64,000 nt of DNA, taken from the NCBI GenBank assembly GCA_030704615.1, contig CM060734.1, positions 50,360,042 through 50,424,041 of the forward strand. Reading direction: 5' to 3'. The translations under genes and the position numbers were made by a program. Positions 33,140-45,749 of this stretch are shown in pieces (position 1 is the stretch's first letter; each line of letters starts with the position of its first letter). This DNA is from Takakia lepidozioides. Taxonomy: Eukaryota; Streptophyta; Takakiopsida; Takakiales; Takakiaceae. A model generated the notes under the pieces. The model was not told the origin of the DNA. It did not search any database and was given only the letters and a program-made list of their open reading frames with translations.

Positions 33140-35900
33140 AACTTGCTTTCAGCACCAACATCCATCCTCAATTTATCTTCCAACTCGTATTGCTTTCTAT
33201 GCTCAGTCTATTCTCCAGATTGTCTTTGAAGTTACATTGATATTTAGCTGTGAATTGGATCCTACAGTTGTAGATTGTTACATGATGATTGTAGAACCTG
33301 TAAATAATAGGTTTACAGTCTTCTATCAACACAATCACAGGCTTGACTCAAAATGGTGAGAGCATGACACTCTCTATTCATGCCTCTCTCTAGCGTTAAT
33401 TTTGTTCAGCTTTACTTTACTAGATTCATTAAATTTCTCAGGTTCAAGCTCAAAAGTAGTGTTCCTAAAACTAATATCGTCTGGTGCTTTGAGGACCTCT
33501 ATATGCTCAGTCTTATGAACAGGGCGTGCGAGCTGCTGCCAAAGCAAATCTCAAATCCCCATGGCCGCATTGGGTTCTTGAAAGTTCGACCCACTCTCTA
33601 CATTGCAATGTACACTTGGTGTGCCTTGGTCGAGCCAAGACCAAGACCTCGACAACTCACACTACCCACGTCATGCTGCCGCAACGTAACAACAAACATG
33701 GAAATGTTACGATCTTCTCAAAGATAGGTATGTTGGCTACCTTCCTTCCTTACTCTCTCAACAACATAGATCAGCAGTCTGAGCCCCCCATCGCTGCCCT
33801 CTTTAGCATTTCAAGCGACATTGCACGAGCCCAAAACCATCGGATTGTCGTTTGCACAAGCTCGGCGATGCACATTTCATGATCCTAGTATGTATCAGCT
33901 CTCAATCCCTATCACTGCTCAATATTGATCAGGATGGCTCTTTCTCGCACGACTACCTTTTTGGTTTCACCCACTTCTTTAGATTCCCCCCCCCCCCCGG
34001 GAGGTCACTCCTTGTAAAACTTTGTGACCATCTGCGAACAAAGGGTATATAGTTGGGGGTATTATTATTATTATTATTTGGTACCCTTACATAATTTTGT
34101 AATGCGGATCTTTTATAGACACCATATTTTGAATTATAAAAAATACTATTATTTTATTCACACCCAAATTTACTTTAAAGTATTATATAAAATTCAATGT
34201 GAATGGAGAAAATAAAACAGTAGCAGCACATGCACAACAAACAACAAAATACATGAAATTTTATTCAAGCGGATATGACATAATGTCGTTCAGTAACAAA
34301 CTCATTCAATGAGTTTGCATCATTACTATGTCATGGTTTTAGTCATGGTTAACTAGAATTACCTACTTCTAGTTAACTTGGATATTTTGGATATTCATAT
34401 TTGTATTTTGTGTGTTGGGACTTCATTTGGTCTCACATGCCAAGTGAGGTGTCAAACCTCACTTGGGACATGGGGATGGGTTTTCCCCTTGTGAGCGTTG
34501 AGGAGGGCTCATCTTCTTGTAGTTGAGCCTCCATGAGCCTCTCCCACCTCCATAGTTCTAGGTATTGAGTGGGAGTGTGGTGAAGGCTTTGTAGGGTGGA
34601 TTTATTTAGCAAAGGTGCCCTTGGCTTGACTTAGTTTATGGGATTGAGTGGATTCATGAGTGGAGTGTTTCCATTGTATTCACTTTCATTATCACTACAA
34701 GAAGATCATCTTATGCTTGTGAGTGCGGAGTGTAATGGTTAGTTTAGCACTTGTGTGTTGAAGAGCTTGGGAAGATAGCTCTTGTGTTGCAAGGTGTTGC
34801 ATATATTGCAAAGGAAAATCCTTGTGGTGGCTTTGAGAGATATTGCTTTGCCCTAAGGAGGTGTTGGAGAGCTCAAGAAGGAGCTTGTTGCCACAAGACT
34901 TCCAAGGATTGCAAGAGGGAAGTTTTGTGTGTGTGGAAGCATGGATTCTAGGGTTTGGGAATCATTTCTATGCATTATGGAGTCAATGGTATGTGCCATG
35001 GCTTGTGGAGATCAACTAAATGATTGTTAGTATTCATGTCACTATCAATCTAGGGTTAAGCAAGCTCAATTGTGGATGTTGTGGAAGAGAAGCCAAGGAG
35101 CTACATAGGCTTGGGCTTGAAGACAACAAGGGCAAACACTTGGAGAGCATTAGGAAGCTCAAGAGGTTTGAAGGGAAGCATATGGGTGAAAATTCTATCC
35201 ATGATGATGTGAAACCAAGCCTAGAGCATTGAAGAGCTTGGAGCACATGTGGGAGATCATTGGAGGTGGTCTTCATGAAGAAAAAAGATTGTGGCTCAAG
35301 GCATGCATAGCAACTTCAACCATACATTAGCATGTGACAAGACAAGGAAGAAGAAGGTGAAGCTCATGTATTCATTCTCTTTTGGCTTAAGTTTTGTGGT
35401 GGATGGTTGATCGAGCAAGTGATGCTTATGTGGAGCATGCTTCCCAAGTGTGGCTTCCAACTTCAAGCTTGAGGAGAGCTAGAAGGTGAAGGGAGTAAGT
35501 TGATTCCCTTGTGTATGAGGTGATGCATGTGTGGAGCATGCTTTTGGCTTGAGCTTTGCAATTTCAAGCTTGAGAGGAGTGGCTCTTGAGCTAGCAAGTG
35601 AAGGGAGCTTGAATGACCAAGGCTTGAGAGGAGACAAGGCTTGGTGGCTTGCCAAAGAAGGTACAAGCTTGATTTGGAGTTGTAATGAGAAATTGAGCTT
35701 GTTGTGTGGCCAATGCATTGCTAGTTGAGTTGGAGACAAACTTGAGTAGCTTAAGGTGAAGAAGATCAAGGTAATTTGCCTTGGTACCCCATAGAATTCA
35801 TGGATGTTTGAGGGGATTGAGCATAGAGCCCCAAGGAGCACAAACCCTAGCTTGGTAAAGCTAAACCTCAAGGAAATAGAGGGGGAAGTGGCTAAAGCCT
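33140..35900. other. No recognisable gene
   Basis: The overlapping frames at 33380-33882 are not recognised. A C12 homopolymer lies near 33988. A segment at 34420-34500 contains an inverted repeat (AAGTGAGGT...ACCTCACTT). The stretch 34560-35800 is rich in GAGCTTG-type words without a clear period. Confidence 0.4.
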
Positions 35901-35939
35901 AGGGGGAAATGACTAAACCCTGGGGGGAAATGAATTACT

Positions 35940-36961
35940 CTATGAGGGGGAAATGGCTATTCCTAAGGGGAATACAAGGGGAATACGTATAGGCATGACC
36001 CATGTACACCATTTTGATGCAGTAGGGCTGCAAGCAAATCGAAAGTAGGGTCGATGACAGTTCCACCAAAGCTCAGCATGTTTAGTCTCACGATTGCTAC
36101 CAGTAGCCAGCACTTGTTTAGTGCGAATGGTCATACCTTACACTGTCTCACACTTCTTTGGATCAAAAGAAGATATGGGAAAAGCAGTGGCTAGTTTCAG
36201 ACCAGTGTTTGCAAATTGAGGTCCATGCAAGGCAGCCAATTTGCAAGACTCCATTTCAGCATCAGAAATACCACCCCAAACTTGCCACATCTCAGGACTA
36301 ATAGGGGCCAATAAATAGATGTTGGGTAAGAGCCACATTTTGTGACCCTTATCAGCAACCAACCATTCCACAGATGTAGGAGGAGTCAAAGGAGGCTCCA
36401 CCCCAGAACTTGTTAAATTCTCTCAGTCCATTGCTCTTTGAGACATGCTTGTCCATCCTTAGAGAACTTGGTAATGGAACTTAACTCATTTGCTAGTACA
36501 TTTAACATCGCTGAAAAAGACAAAGCTTTGGGCTGGTTTGTGGTAGAACCAGACCCTACTGAGCTGTCATGATGCATACCCCTTGTTCCAGAGGAGTTAG
36601 CCATCCTTAGAGCATCCCCAATTTGTTGTGTCAAAAGGGCAACCCTCTCCACAGCATTGTCATCAGTCAAGAGCATAGAAGACAACTTGCCATGAGCTTC
36701 ATGTAAGTTCCGCAAGCCCATAGCACGATCCCCATAGGACATGGTGAGTAAGAAAGTCCAATCTTCTAAAGCAAGTGTACCAAGAAGGGTGGGCTGAGAA
36801 ACTCCTTCTTCATTGGTGTCCTCCAAAGCAGCCAAGTCCAACCTTTGGACAGTAGAATGAAACTCTTGGTTGTTGATGCCAACAAGAGTAGCTTGGACTG
36901 CAGCAATTGGAGCTGACAGCGGATCCTTGTATCCTAGAGGAGCCAAAGGTGCAAGCCACAA
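35940..36961 (-). pseudogene. Unidentified broken open frame
   Basis: A minus-strand frame of 182 codons (36961-36413) is followed after a frame change by 36401-36138 (SVEWLVADKGHKMWLL, YLLAPISPEMWQVWGG), then by a short third frame. Composition is protein-like, with hydrophobic and alanine-rich stretches and a serine-rich region (SGTRGMHHDSSVGSGS). No domain is recognised. It lies between the arms of the inverted repeat at 31.0 and 37.75 kb, so a transposon-borne gene is possible. Confidence 0.35.
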
Positions 36962-36999
36962 AGGAGCACCAGAAGTTGTAGTGTTGTTCTACAAGCCAA

Positions 37000-38570
37000 A
37001 AAAGGTCCTCAAAGATGATCAGTACATTGACAGTATGCTGGAAAATATTGATAGAGTACTACCAAAACCAATTGGAGTACAGTATGGGCAAGAGAGAGAG
37101 TCGACTAGTCATGTCAAGACTAGAAAAGACAAGTTGTAATCAGATCAGATTCTTTCTTTTACAAAAAAAACATCATCAACCTTGAAACAAGGTTCTATCA
37201 ATAAAAACCAACAAGAACCAGCAATGTAGAGATCAAACATAGAACAAACCAGATCTGAAATGACAGATCAGATCTACAAATGGTAGAAAAGCATAGATGC
37301 TCCCTACCTTTATAGCTAAAGATTGCAAAATACAGCCTTAGAATGGGTGGGAGGGTGGGCATTTGTTTGCCATTTCTCACCATATTTAGGTTTCCTTTCA
37401 CTTAAGCTTTAGAGAAGAAAACATAGACAGCTTAAAGCATTAGGTCAGCCTATGTAGAAGTAGAATTAGACCAAGAAAAGGTCTAGAAAGGAAACCAGAG
37501 ATCTTCTTGTTCCTTTTCATTATGCACTAGGTCTATCAAGAAGGTAACCACCAAAAACAACCAAAGAGGGTAGTTTTGGAAGGTCCTCCACACACCTAAT
37601 ACCTTCAAAGAGCAGCCAGAAAAGGGGGATCCTAGTAATTACAACAAAAAGGTAAAAAACTTAGCCTTCATGTTGTCTCTTCAGCAAACCTGTAGAAGAA
37701 ACAAGCTTAAAAGGAAAGGCTGGAACCTCACCTGGTCCCATCACATGCACCCATACAACCAATAGGTTAGTCATGACTGATGTGGAATGTCAGGCTTTAT
37801 AAGCCCAACCCACGTGTTATAGATGTCCACTCTGAAGCTAGTTCATCTAGAGGCATAGAAGAGCCTATGACAGCCAAAGAAAGAAAGCAATCATACAATG
37901 AAGCTTTTTTTATACTCTCCATTTGACAAGATGAAAGGAACATGCTAAGACAAGGTAATGAAAACCTAAGCTAGAAGATAGAGGGAACCTTGAAGTGTGC
38001 CATGATGTCTTAAAACCAGCCTCTTTGCTTGTAGGTCAGTCACCTCTGGAACTTAGAAGAAGATGGCTGAGACGGAAGCGGACACTCCCTTATGTAGAGA
38101 AGGGGAGGTGTGGCATATCCCACTTTTCTAGCCCAACAGGTGTCACTTAGGGAGGGTCAAGTGGCCAAGTGGCCAAGCTCAAGTAATTACAAGAGTGGGG
38201 CAACCACTTTGCAATTAAGAGTGGGATAAGCATCCCCTAGAGAGGAGCGCCCAACTCAAAAGAAAACCATAAAGAGCCGTCTAAGGGGTTTATGGTTCAC
38301 TTTTTAGAGTGCCACCTGTTTGGAGACCACCTCATTGTTCATTCAATGGGGTAGGTAGGGCAAAAGGGGATTAGTTGGTCACCTAAATGAAAGAGTTTCA
38401 TAGATGTGGTCAAACAATTTGCAAACCTCATTTTTAAAAGAGGTAAAGCAACATCATCCTTTTCTTGAAAGAAAAAAACAAGAACCACTTCAAGGGGTAT
38501 ACCTTGGAAGTGTCTTTGCATAGCAACACCATAAGGTACAAACAGTAGATAAGACTCTTCAAAATTAGAT
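37000..38570. other. No recognisable gene; second inverted-repeat arm
   Basis: The arm at 37700-37850 pairs with 30990-31110. No other feature was recognised. Confidence 0.45.
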
Positions 38571-38579
38571 GAGCTCATA

Positions 38580-38598
38580 ACTGAAACCTTAAACCAGC

Positions 38599-38633
<35 letters not shown>

Positions 38634-38960
38634 AGAGAAGAGGCTCTCAAAGTTTTATTGAGTGGGGAGAAATAAAGCCCCCAAGAAGCCATAAAGCAAA
38701 CACACCAATGCAGTGAAAGACGAACCCAAAGAGGATAGCGAGACAAGACAACGAGACAAGATTGACATCTAGGCAAGCCTAGAGTTGGCCCAACGTTGTT
38801 TTTATTTTTATTTATTTTTTGATAAAGGGGATGAAGCCCTGATATTTTATTGCTGGGAAAAAAATAAACTCCTGAGGGGCCATAAGGCATACACACCTAA
38901 TGGCGAGGGACGAACCCAAGACTTTAACATAGAGATATCCGGGTGGATGAAAAACCGGTG
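38580..38960 (-). repeat. Two SINE-like copies with a (GA)n tract
   Basis: Read on the minus strand, 38960-38800 and 38760-38640 share about 90 bp: GGGTTCGT..., then TGTGT...GCMTTATGGC..., then TTTATTT...AATAAAA. The GGGTTCGTCCC string resembles a pol III B box. The first copy ends in an A-rich tail (minus strand) at 38795-38825; the second abuts a GA microsatellite at 38600-38632. A tRNA-derived SINE family is possible but not proven. Confidence 0.4.
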
Positions 38961-38969
38961 TTTGATACC

Positions 38970-41560
38970 CTAGGGCTACTCCTAGAGCCTAGGCGCGATG
39001 TAGAGCTCGCAACTCGTGAGCTCTTACACGAGGGTGGGGAGCTGTGAAGCAGGTTCGACTTGAAATGAATCAAGAATGATCATTAGGGAGGAAGATTGAA
39101 AAACCCTAAGATTGGAAGTGCTTAGAGAAAGGGGTTGCCTGGACCGGCTGAATCGAGGGAAGAAGAGGGAGACCAGAAGTCTCTGCTAGGAGATAGGTGG
39201 CCTTCTGGTCCACTGGCAGCTTGACGCCGAAGCGCAGCTGCATAGGATGTCGTCTCTGCCCCATGAGCATTGGAATTTTGTGAGGAGCCTAGGTTCAGCC
39301 CTGCTGATGTCTGCAATAAATTTTATCCAAGCTTTCCTCCCTTCAACCTGAACTTCATGGAATATGGTGGATAGCAAGACAGAGAGACATGCCCTCCCTC
39401 TCCCCACTCATTGTCCAATTGCATCTAACCTTCCAGATATTCCATAGCGTTAGCGTTATTGTTTTTCTAAGAAATGGAAGTTTAAAAAAAATAAAAAAAT
39501 GAAAGGGGACATAGGTCCTTTTGATCAAATTAATTGAATAGAAATGTCACATAAGGTGGAAAAAATAACCACCCCAGGGGCCGTGAAGGCTTACTGTGGG
39601 GAGACTCCCCCGCAAAGTTAGAACCTGGATGGGAGTTTAATTAATTTCCGTACGTCTAACAGAAGTTACGCGGTGAAAATTCTGGTAATTTCTTTTTCTT
39701 CTTTTGTGAAGACATTGGGGAACAAAACCAGAAAAGGTGCCATTGAAGTCTCCCCACCTCACTAGATGCCTGAGCCAATGTCTAAAAGGTTAACCAATTT
39801 CAGATCAGTTATCCATGTAATGCCACCTCTGGTCTACTTTAGAGAAACTGAAATGTTCTGTCCTCTCTATCAATCTTTCCACAAAAATCTGAGTCATGTC
39901 TGAAAGGTTTAACAACTTCAGATCAGGCATCCATGTAATCTCACCTACACCTGTGCTGGTCTACTGTAGAAAAACTGAAACAAGCTTGTACTCACATCTC
40001 ACAGAGAAGAACATTTCCCTTGCTCTGTCCACTCTATCAATCTTTCCACAAATACAGAACATACACTTGAGCAGCATCAACACCGGATTCATCATTCCAC
40101 CCCTCCAATCCCAGATATAGACACGCCATTCATCATTTTCAAGGCAATAGCCATCACCTGTGCAAGGGCAATTGGCCGCACTGCTTTGCATGAGTACCCA
40201 CCAGGTGTTCAGTATTTGCAGTTTGAAAACTGTGGCGGTCAGAGGCTAGAGCTATTACTTTCTGCGGGCTGTGGCTCTACTTATCAAAGTATATGATTCA
40301 TATGGCAGAGAAGAAATAAGATAAGGTTCACCATGTCTTGCCCAATTGACCTAATCCTTCTGGGGAATACCCTATTTTGGGGCAGCATGAAAGGCAAATC
40401 CATGTGCCACCACGGCAGCAGAAGGCTGGAGCAGCACAATAGGTAGTACATGCAGGACTGCGGTTTCTTAAATTTGCTCCAGGAATAGCAAAACTAGAGT
40501 GAATGCAAGTAAGCTCGACACCCCCATAAAGTGCACATTGAATCCCCTCAGTGTTTGAAGGCCATGACCAGTTGTACCAGAACCAGGACCGAACCAGGAC
40601 AGCTATCGACACAGACAACCTAAGGACATCAAGTTCCTCGACAAAGAAGATGCACGCATCCAACACCCGTTGCAAACCACAGGGGACAATCATGGCCAGA
40701 ATGTTGCAATTGCAGGAAGAAAGGGATGTGAAATTGCATGATATAAGTCCACAGATGATCATACAAACCCAAAACCATTCACTTGCTCTACTTTCCACAT
40801 AAGAAAACAGATCTGAAAATGCCCTGCTGGAATAGTTGATAGCAGTAAAGATAAATGCCATAAGCCCAGCAGTGGTTTTCCCCTAGTAAAACCAACTCTA
40901 AACGTTACTGAAACCCTAAAAAGGGCAAACAAAGACAACTTAAAGAATTGGTAGTCAACATCAGAATCATCAAGAGAACAGGATAAGCATGGAACTTCCC
41001 ATCCCTATCATACCACAGATTTGCTCCAAGGCAGCATAGAGAAACAGAACAATAGCAAGAGAAGGAGGGAGGGAGGGAGGGAGGATAGTAACCATGCACC
41101 AAAAATCCGAGGTGTTGATGAGCGTGTCAGACAGATTGAGCCACAAATGCTTAAGAAACAGAGAAGTTTACTTTACAACTAATAGTACAAATCACAGCTT
41201 CAAAGTATGCAGAAGCTTAGTGCAACTTTCAAGTTACCCAATCATGTAGACATGACATTGAGGCGAATTTACAGGGTCCTTATTATTCCCTCCTCCGTGG
41301 ACCTATTCTCAGGAAAAAGGAACAGGATAGAGCTTCCATGAAACGGTCTTGTTCGCAAACATTGCACATCTTGGTAACATTGCGCAAGCTAGTAATCGTT
41401 GATATTCAACAATTGGAATCCGACCTTCACTTGTATCTTTGTTTCCCATGCAGCACTTCCGGTGAAGATTTAATGTACAGAAGAGAATACAGCTGAGTGG
41501 TCACCCCCGAACTTCTGATCGGGTACCGTGTTGATTCCAAAAGAGGCACGCAAAATCACA
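38970..41560. other. No recognisable gene
   Basis: A 177-codon minus-strand frame at 40861-40328 has a cysteine-rich end (CTTYC, FCCRGG, CLSCC) but no recognised family. A stretch at 39541-39600 resembles part of the SINE-like repeat. A (GGGA)n run lies at 41065-41085. Confidence 0.4.
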
Positions 41561-41564
41561 CCGT

Positions 41565-42113
41565 CTAGAAATCAGCATCCGTCTGGAACACACGCTCATT
41601 CCAATCAAGAACTAGCGCGTCCGCGAAATTGCCCTTTGAAATAAGTGTTCCAAGTGCTGCCGTGGGAGTGCTGATTCCACCGCCGTCTCTAGATTTCAGC
41701 ATTTTCCACAGCGCCTGTAACTCACCACATCTTATCTTCCATATTTCAGCTTCCTTCGCTTCTATCTCTTGGATATTCTCCTCACATAACTCCTGCAGAC
41801 CAGACAGACAAAAGAATTCCGCCTCTTCTTTGACGGCCCTCAGCAAACTGCTTTCCGTAAGCCAGATCGTTCCATTGCGAAGATAATTGAGGACGTGCGA
41901 GAATCTCTGTCCGTCTCGATCAATCCAAATCACGGTGTCGCCAGAGTGGTGCCGAAGGAGTGCGGCCAGCATTGAATGCTCATCTTTACACAAAGTCTGC
42001 CGCGATGTCTCGAAGCACTGTCCACCGACGTTCAAGACTATCCTCTCTTCTCTCACATATTTCCAGCCCTCGTGTGCTTTCCGCTTTGCAGAATGCAGCG
42101 AGCACGGATCCAT
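41565..42113 (-). CDS. BTB/POZ (K+-channel tetramerisation type) protein
   Basis: An intronless 182-residue protein. The T1/KCTD-type BTB domain starts at about residue 20 with RIVLNVGGQCFETSRQTL and continues with SGDTVIWIDRDGQRF and HVLNYLRNG, ending near residue 120. Such domains form oligomers and commonly act as adaptors for cullin-3 ubiquitin ligases. A short Glu-rich helix and a C-terminal tail (FADALVLDWNERVFQ) follow. The start chosen is the Met of MDPCSLHSAKRKAHE, because the upstream in-frame extension is encoded by a CT/GA microsatellite in the presumed 5' UTR. Plants have many short KCTD-like proteins, so no specific orthologue is claimed. Confidence 0.88.
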   Translation of the reverse strand: MDPCSLHSAKRKAHEGWKYVREERIVLNVGGQCFETSRQTLCKDEHSMLAALLRHHSGDTVIWIDRDGQRFSHVLNYLRNGTIWLTESSLLRAVKEEAEFFCLSGLQELCEENIQEIEAKEAEIWKIRCGELQALWKMLKSRDGGGISTPTAALGTLISKGNFADALVLDWNERVFQTDADF

Positions 42114-42131
42114 CGCTCGCTCCCTCGCATC

Positions 42132-42138
<7 letters not shown>

Positions 42139-42165
<27 letters not shown>

Positions 42166-42178
42166 GCTTTCTCTCTGC
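42139..42178. repeat. (CT)n microsatellite in the presumed 5' UTR
   Basis: A CT run of about 12 units followed by interrupted CT. On the coding strand of the BTB gene it is a GA tract just upstream of the start codon, a common feature of plant 5' UTRs. A CTAC-rich stretch (CTACCTACC-type) follows at 42208-42260. Confidence 0.85.
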
Positions 42179-42299
42179 CTTCGAGAAGCCCCAACGATCG
42201 CTTGAACCTACCCACATACCTACCCACCTACCTACCCACCTACTAGCCTACCTACCAGCCTACCTGACAGCCTTGAGGCTCTACAAAACAACACAAATA

Positions 42300-44490
42300 T
42301 GAGCCTGCTATTCTACATGCTCAGCTCTTGGGCTCGTGGGCCGTTCTCTCGTGGTCGATTCCTTGGGTCGCCAGGCCTGCACGTCTCCCCACTTTACGAC
42401 GGATTTTCCAAAGAGGAAGGTTACAAATTCGGGTCACGAATTCGATTCAGGATATTCAAAACCTACCACATAAAGAGGCTGTATGTCGTTTGGAATTGCT
42501 GGGTGGGTGATTCTATTTTGTGGATTCCATTCTTTCTCGTGACCAGGATTACAGGGATGCTTTTAAGTCAGACCATGGGAAACAGATCACTCATACATAC
42601 CTTAGTGACTCATGCGAGCTACCTGCTGCAGACAAAGCAGTGATTTATCAGATCCCTGGAGGTTGGGAGGAAGTTCAGTGGGGAAATTTGGTGGCCAGCT
42701 GACTCTGATTTCTTTTGAGTACAATCAGTAGTTGCTCAGGCAAGTAGGGCTAGAAACCTGGACACCATCAAGATTACAATGTTCTTTTGTAGGTGAGAAG
42801 TATTTTGTTGCAAGGACTACTGGAGGGTGTCATATTAGAGAACTTTGTAAATGTTAATTAGTTGGTTATTCTAGGTGTAAAGATATGTTAATTGTAGAGA
42901 ATGGGAATCGGAGTATCAGAAGTATTGCATTGCCGGGGCATTGCCAAGGTTGTGTGCACACAGACCAGTGATGGTAGCTTCTGGAATTGAAGCTGTGTGT
43001 GTTTTAATTCACAAGTTTCGCCCTTCTTTGGATTGTTGCTCTTTTGCCTCAGATGAGGTGTAGGGTTTGCTTTAGACTCTGTTTCACTTTCTGTGGCAGT
43101 CGCAAACATGCTCAGATGTTGTTACGCTACTGCCTCTTAGGCTGCTCTTTGAACACCTGGGAAGGTAATTCATTGGTGTGTCCCTAAATTTCCCGAAGAA
43201 GTTTTCGGATTCCAACTGAAGACAGCTTAAACTTGTCATGCTTTTACAAGCTGCCCACAACTCAGGCTACTTCTTCCTGCTGCAGAAATCTATCAGGGAT
43301 TGAATCCACTTTTGACACAAATTCAGATGTGAGATGTGTGTGCCATTTTGCATTTCAGATATATGCTCTAGCTGGAAGGGAAGTTGCCGCTTCACAAAGT
43401 ACCGGCAGGTCAATTGACAGACAAAGATGACAGTATCAACAACAAAATTAAGCTTCCTGCTATTTGAAATTATACACTGCCATGGGAAATGCAAAAATAA
43501 ATCATAGATACAAATTGGTCATCCTAATTACTCAGAATGCTTCCTGTAGAGGCTGCATCATGCTCAGCAGCCTATTACAATCCCTCGACAATGCTCTGCC
43601 ATACATTTGAAACTAGAGGATGTGGGGTTGAAGAGCTTGATTCTGTGCAAAGGTGCTGCACCATTTACTTCAGTGTGCTCATTGTGGTGCTGATTTAGTT
43701 CCAGCAAATGTCCTCTCAATTTTTTCAATGTAAATGTTAAGCAAGTTCTTTGATGAAGTTGTGAAAAACCGAGTTTCCACCCTTCTCTACTCCTTCCATT
43801 AAGATTCTAAGCAGTAATTGATTGCACTGAGCTTGTCACTGCAGTTCCTCTGCTGTCTAAAGACATGTCCGTTGCTCAAGCAACCAGTATTACAGGAATT
43901 GCAATTTCAAATGCATGATTTCTTTGGAATATCTCCCTGGAGGTTTCTTAAACCAACAACGTCTTATGAGTACAATCTTAAACCAAAACCCATCTCAACA
44001 AGCCGCCTTAGTTTCAAGAATTCAAGCCTTCAACCTCCTTTGGATTCATTTCCAACCTCCTGATAAACAGAAATTCTGTGGAGGTCCTGGATGCTGTAAT
44101 GTAATTATCTGATCAGGATGCCCATAGTAGAGGAAGGTTAATAACTCCCCCCTTAGAAGTTGAACACTTTTTGTGTACAATACTTGGATGCCCCTCATCC
44201 CCGCTTGCTTTTGCCAACAATCATCGCCCCTGTTGTTATACATATATATATATACAGGAAAGGAGTGATGACCAGCCATTCAAATGCAGAATATCATATT
44301 GAAAAGCAGTCGCTGCTGCAAGCAGACAGACTGCAGCCGGTAAGTGCAAAAAACTGTATAAGAATCCAGAATGTCTCCATTGTACCACACTTCAGCAAGC
44401 ACAACCCAGATATCGACACTCAGACTAAGGCCTGGACAACAGAACCGTGTAGAGACGTTAATGGTTACATCTTTTAATGAGAGGTTGCAT
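42300..44490. other. Unassigned, possible exon at 42548-42700
   Basis: After an acceptor-like TCTCGTGACCAG, the plus strand reads an open stretch containing ITHTYLSDSCELPAADKA and GGWEEVQWGNLVAS up to a stop at 42702. It is protein-like but unrecognised and without partner exons. An (AT)n run lies at about 44240-44253, downstream of psbR. Confidence 0.3.
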
Positions 44491-44555
44491 CTATACAGAG
44501 AGTAAAACCCAGGGCCACCTGGTTAAGCTAAGGCAAGGCACTAAGGGTGCCTGCT

Positions 44556-45634
44556 CTATGAAAGTGCAGATGTGAAGTACACAGCCACCCCTCCCACTGC
44601 CAAAATCCCTGCAAAAGTGACAGCCCAGAGGGCTAGCCCCACAGAGCCTGGCTGGTACACATCCCCCTTCGCTGACCACTGCACCACCCCCACATAACCC
44701 AAGAGGTCGGAATCACAGCCAAACATCTCAACCAGCACATTCATTGCCCACTGAAGTTGTAAAGAGTCCTGCGATGTGATAACTGTGCATCATGGACTGG
44801 TCTTACATATATTTAAACACGTGCATCCGCACATGCTGTATACAACTGTAAGAAATAAACATCGGAGGCTTCTCCACCAGATCAACGACGTAGCACAAAG
44901 AGTTGCGAGCGTTACCTCGTTGGGCAGAAAGATGGGGCTGTACTCATCCACATTCTCTGGCCCAAGCCTGTAGACCTTCCCTGGCTTCCCGTCACGTCTG
45001 CGTATCACGTATAGGCATGGCAGACATTACTCGAGATGCATGTCACTCAGCTATCAGCCTCTGGAGAACGCGCAACCATATTTTCACAGGATCGAAAGCT
45101 CTAGAGCCCACAACAGAGGAGGCGTTACCTGGGAGCACTGCCCGATTGATTGCTTCCTCTGTAACCAACGAGAGCCTGCGCTCCCTTAGCCGGAGAGGCC
45201 TTCGCATTTTTCTGTAGCAACGAAAAGAATATCGTGTTCAAAACAATCAAGTTACTGTTTCCACACCCACTCCACAAAGCTCCGACTGCAGATCCCAGAG
45301 TGGTTGATCTGCCCACTTATGGGTTGCTGAAATAATTACTCCCACAAACTTTGAAAACCTCATCTACCCTTACCCAGATCAATTCATCACAACAACTCAC
45401 AATCACAATCACACACGCGATTCAACGGAAAAGCAACGTAACTGAAGGGAAATCAAATGTAGTGGGGTGAGGAGGGAGTCGGTTACTCACAGGCTTGGCG
45501 TTGGCGCGGGGCTGCACAAGCAACGAGGGAAGGTCCCGCGCAGACGAAGAGGAAGAAGCTCTAGCGCTGAGGCGCTCGCCCAAGACCTCGGAACGCAAAC
45601 CTGCCACAGAGATCGCAGCGCTCAGGCTCGCCAT
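44556..45634 (-). CDS. psbR: Photosystem II 10-kDa polypeptide PsbR
   Basis: Four exons, 45634-45491, 45211-45129, 44997-44916 and 44678-44556, with GT-AG introns and matching phases, give 143 residues (Arabidopsis PsbR has 140). PsbR is a thylakoid protein on the lumenal side of photosystem II that helps hold the oxygen-evolving extrinsic proteins. The first exon is a serine- and alanine-rich chloroplast transit peptide (MASLSAAISVAGLRSEV). The mature part shows NVDEYSPIF, NEWSAKGDVYQPGS, and a membrane segment (GLALWAVTFAGILAVGG) ending FTSALS, all matching the family. The last acceptor was set at 44678 because it gives NEW-SAKGD as in PsbR; an upstream AG near 44752 would add 23 foreign residues. 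The segment between transit peptide and GKVYRLG is more divergent than usual. Confidence 0.92.
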
Positions 45635-45695
45635 CGCTGCAGCTCCTCACTCCGCAGCGCAGCCGGAGAGACGACGCAAGATCTCGCAGTCTGCC

Positions 45696-45740
45696 CACGT
45701 CCCCCTTATATACCTACTGCGCGGTCCTCGACGTGGCCAG
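45696..45740 (-). promoter_or_regulatory. psbR core promoter
   Basis: On the minus strand a TATATAAG box lies at 45713-45706, about 70 bp before the psbR start codon. ACGT-core elements sit on both sides (GACGTGGG near 45700 and an ACGTGGC-like word near 45733). G-box-type ACGT elements are common in light-regulated photosynthesis genes; function here is inferred from position. Confidence 0.6.
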
Positions 45741-45749
45741 CTGGGCTCC

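Noticed and set aside
34420-34500. TGTTGGGACTTC start resembling a copia LTR end
   Set aside because: No second copy, primer-binding site or coding region nearby.
42100-42250. Three long overlapping plus-strand frames rich in Ser/Leu over the CT tract
   Set aside because: They are microsatellite translations antisense to the BTB gene.
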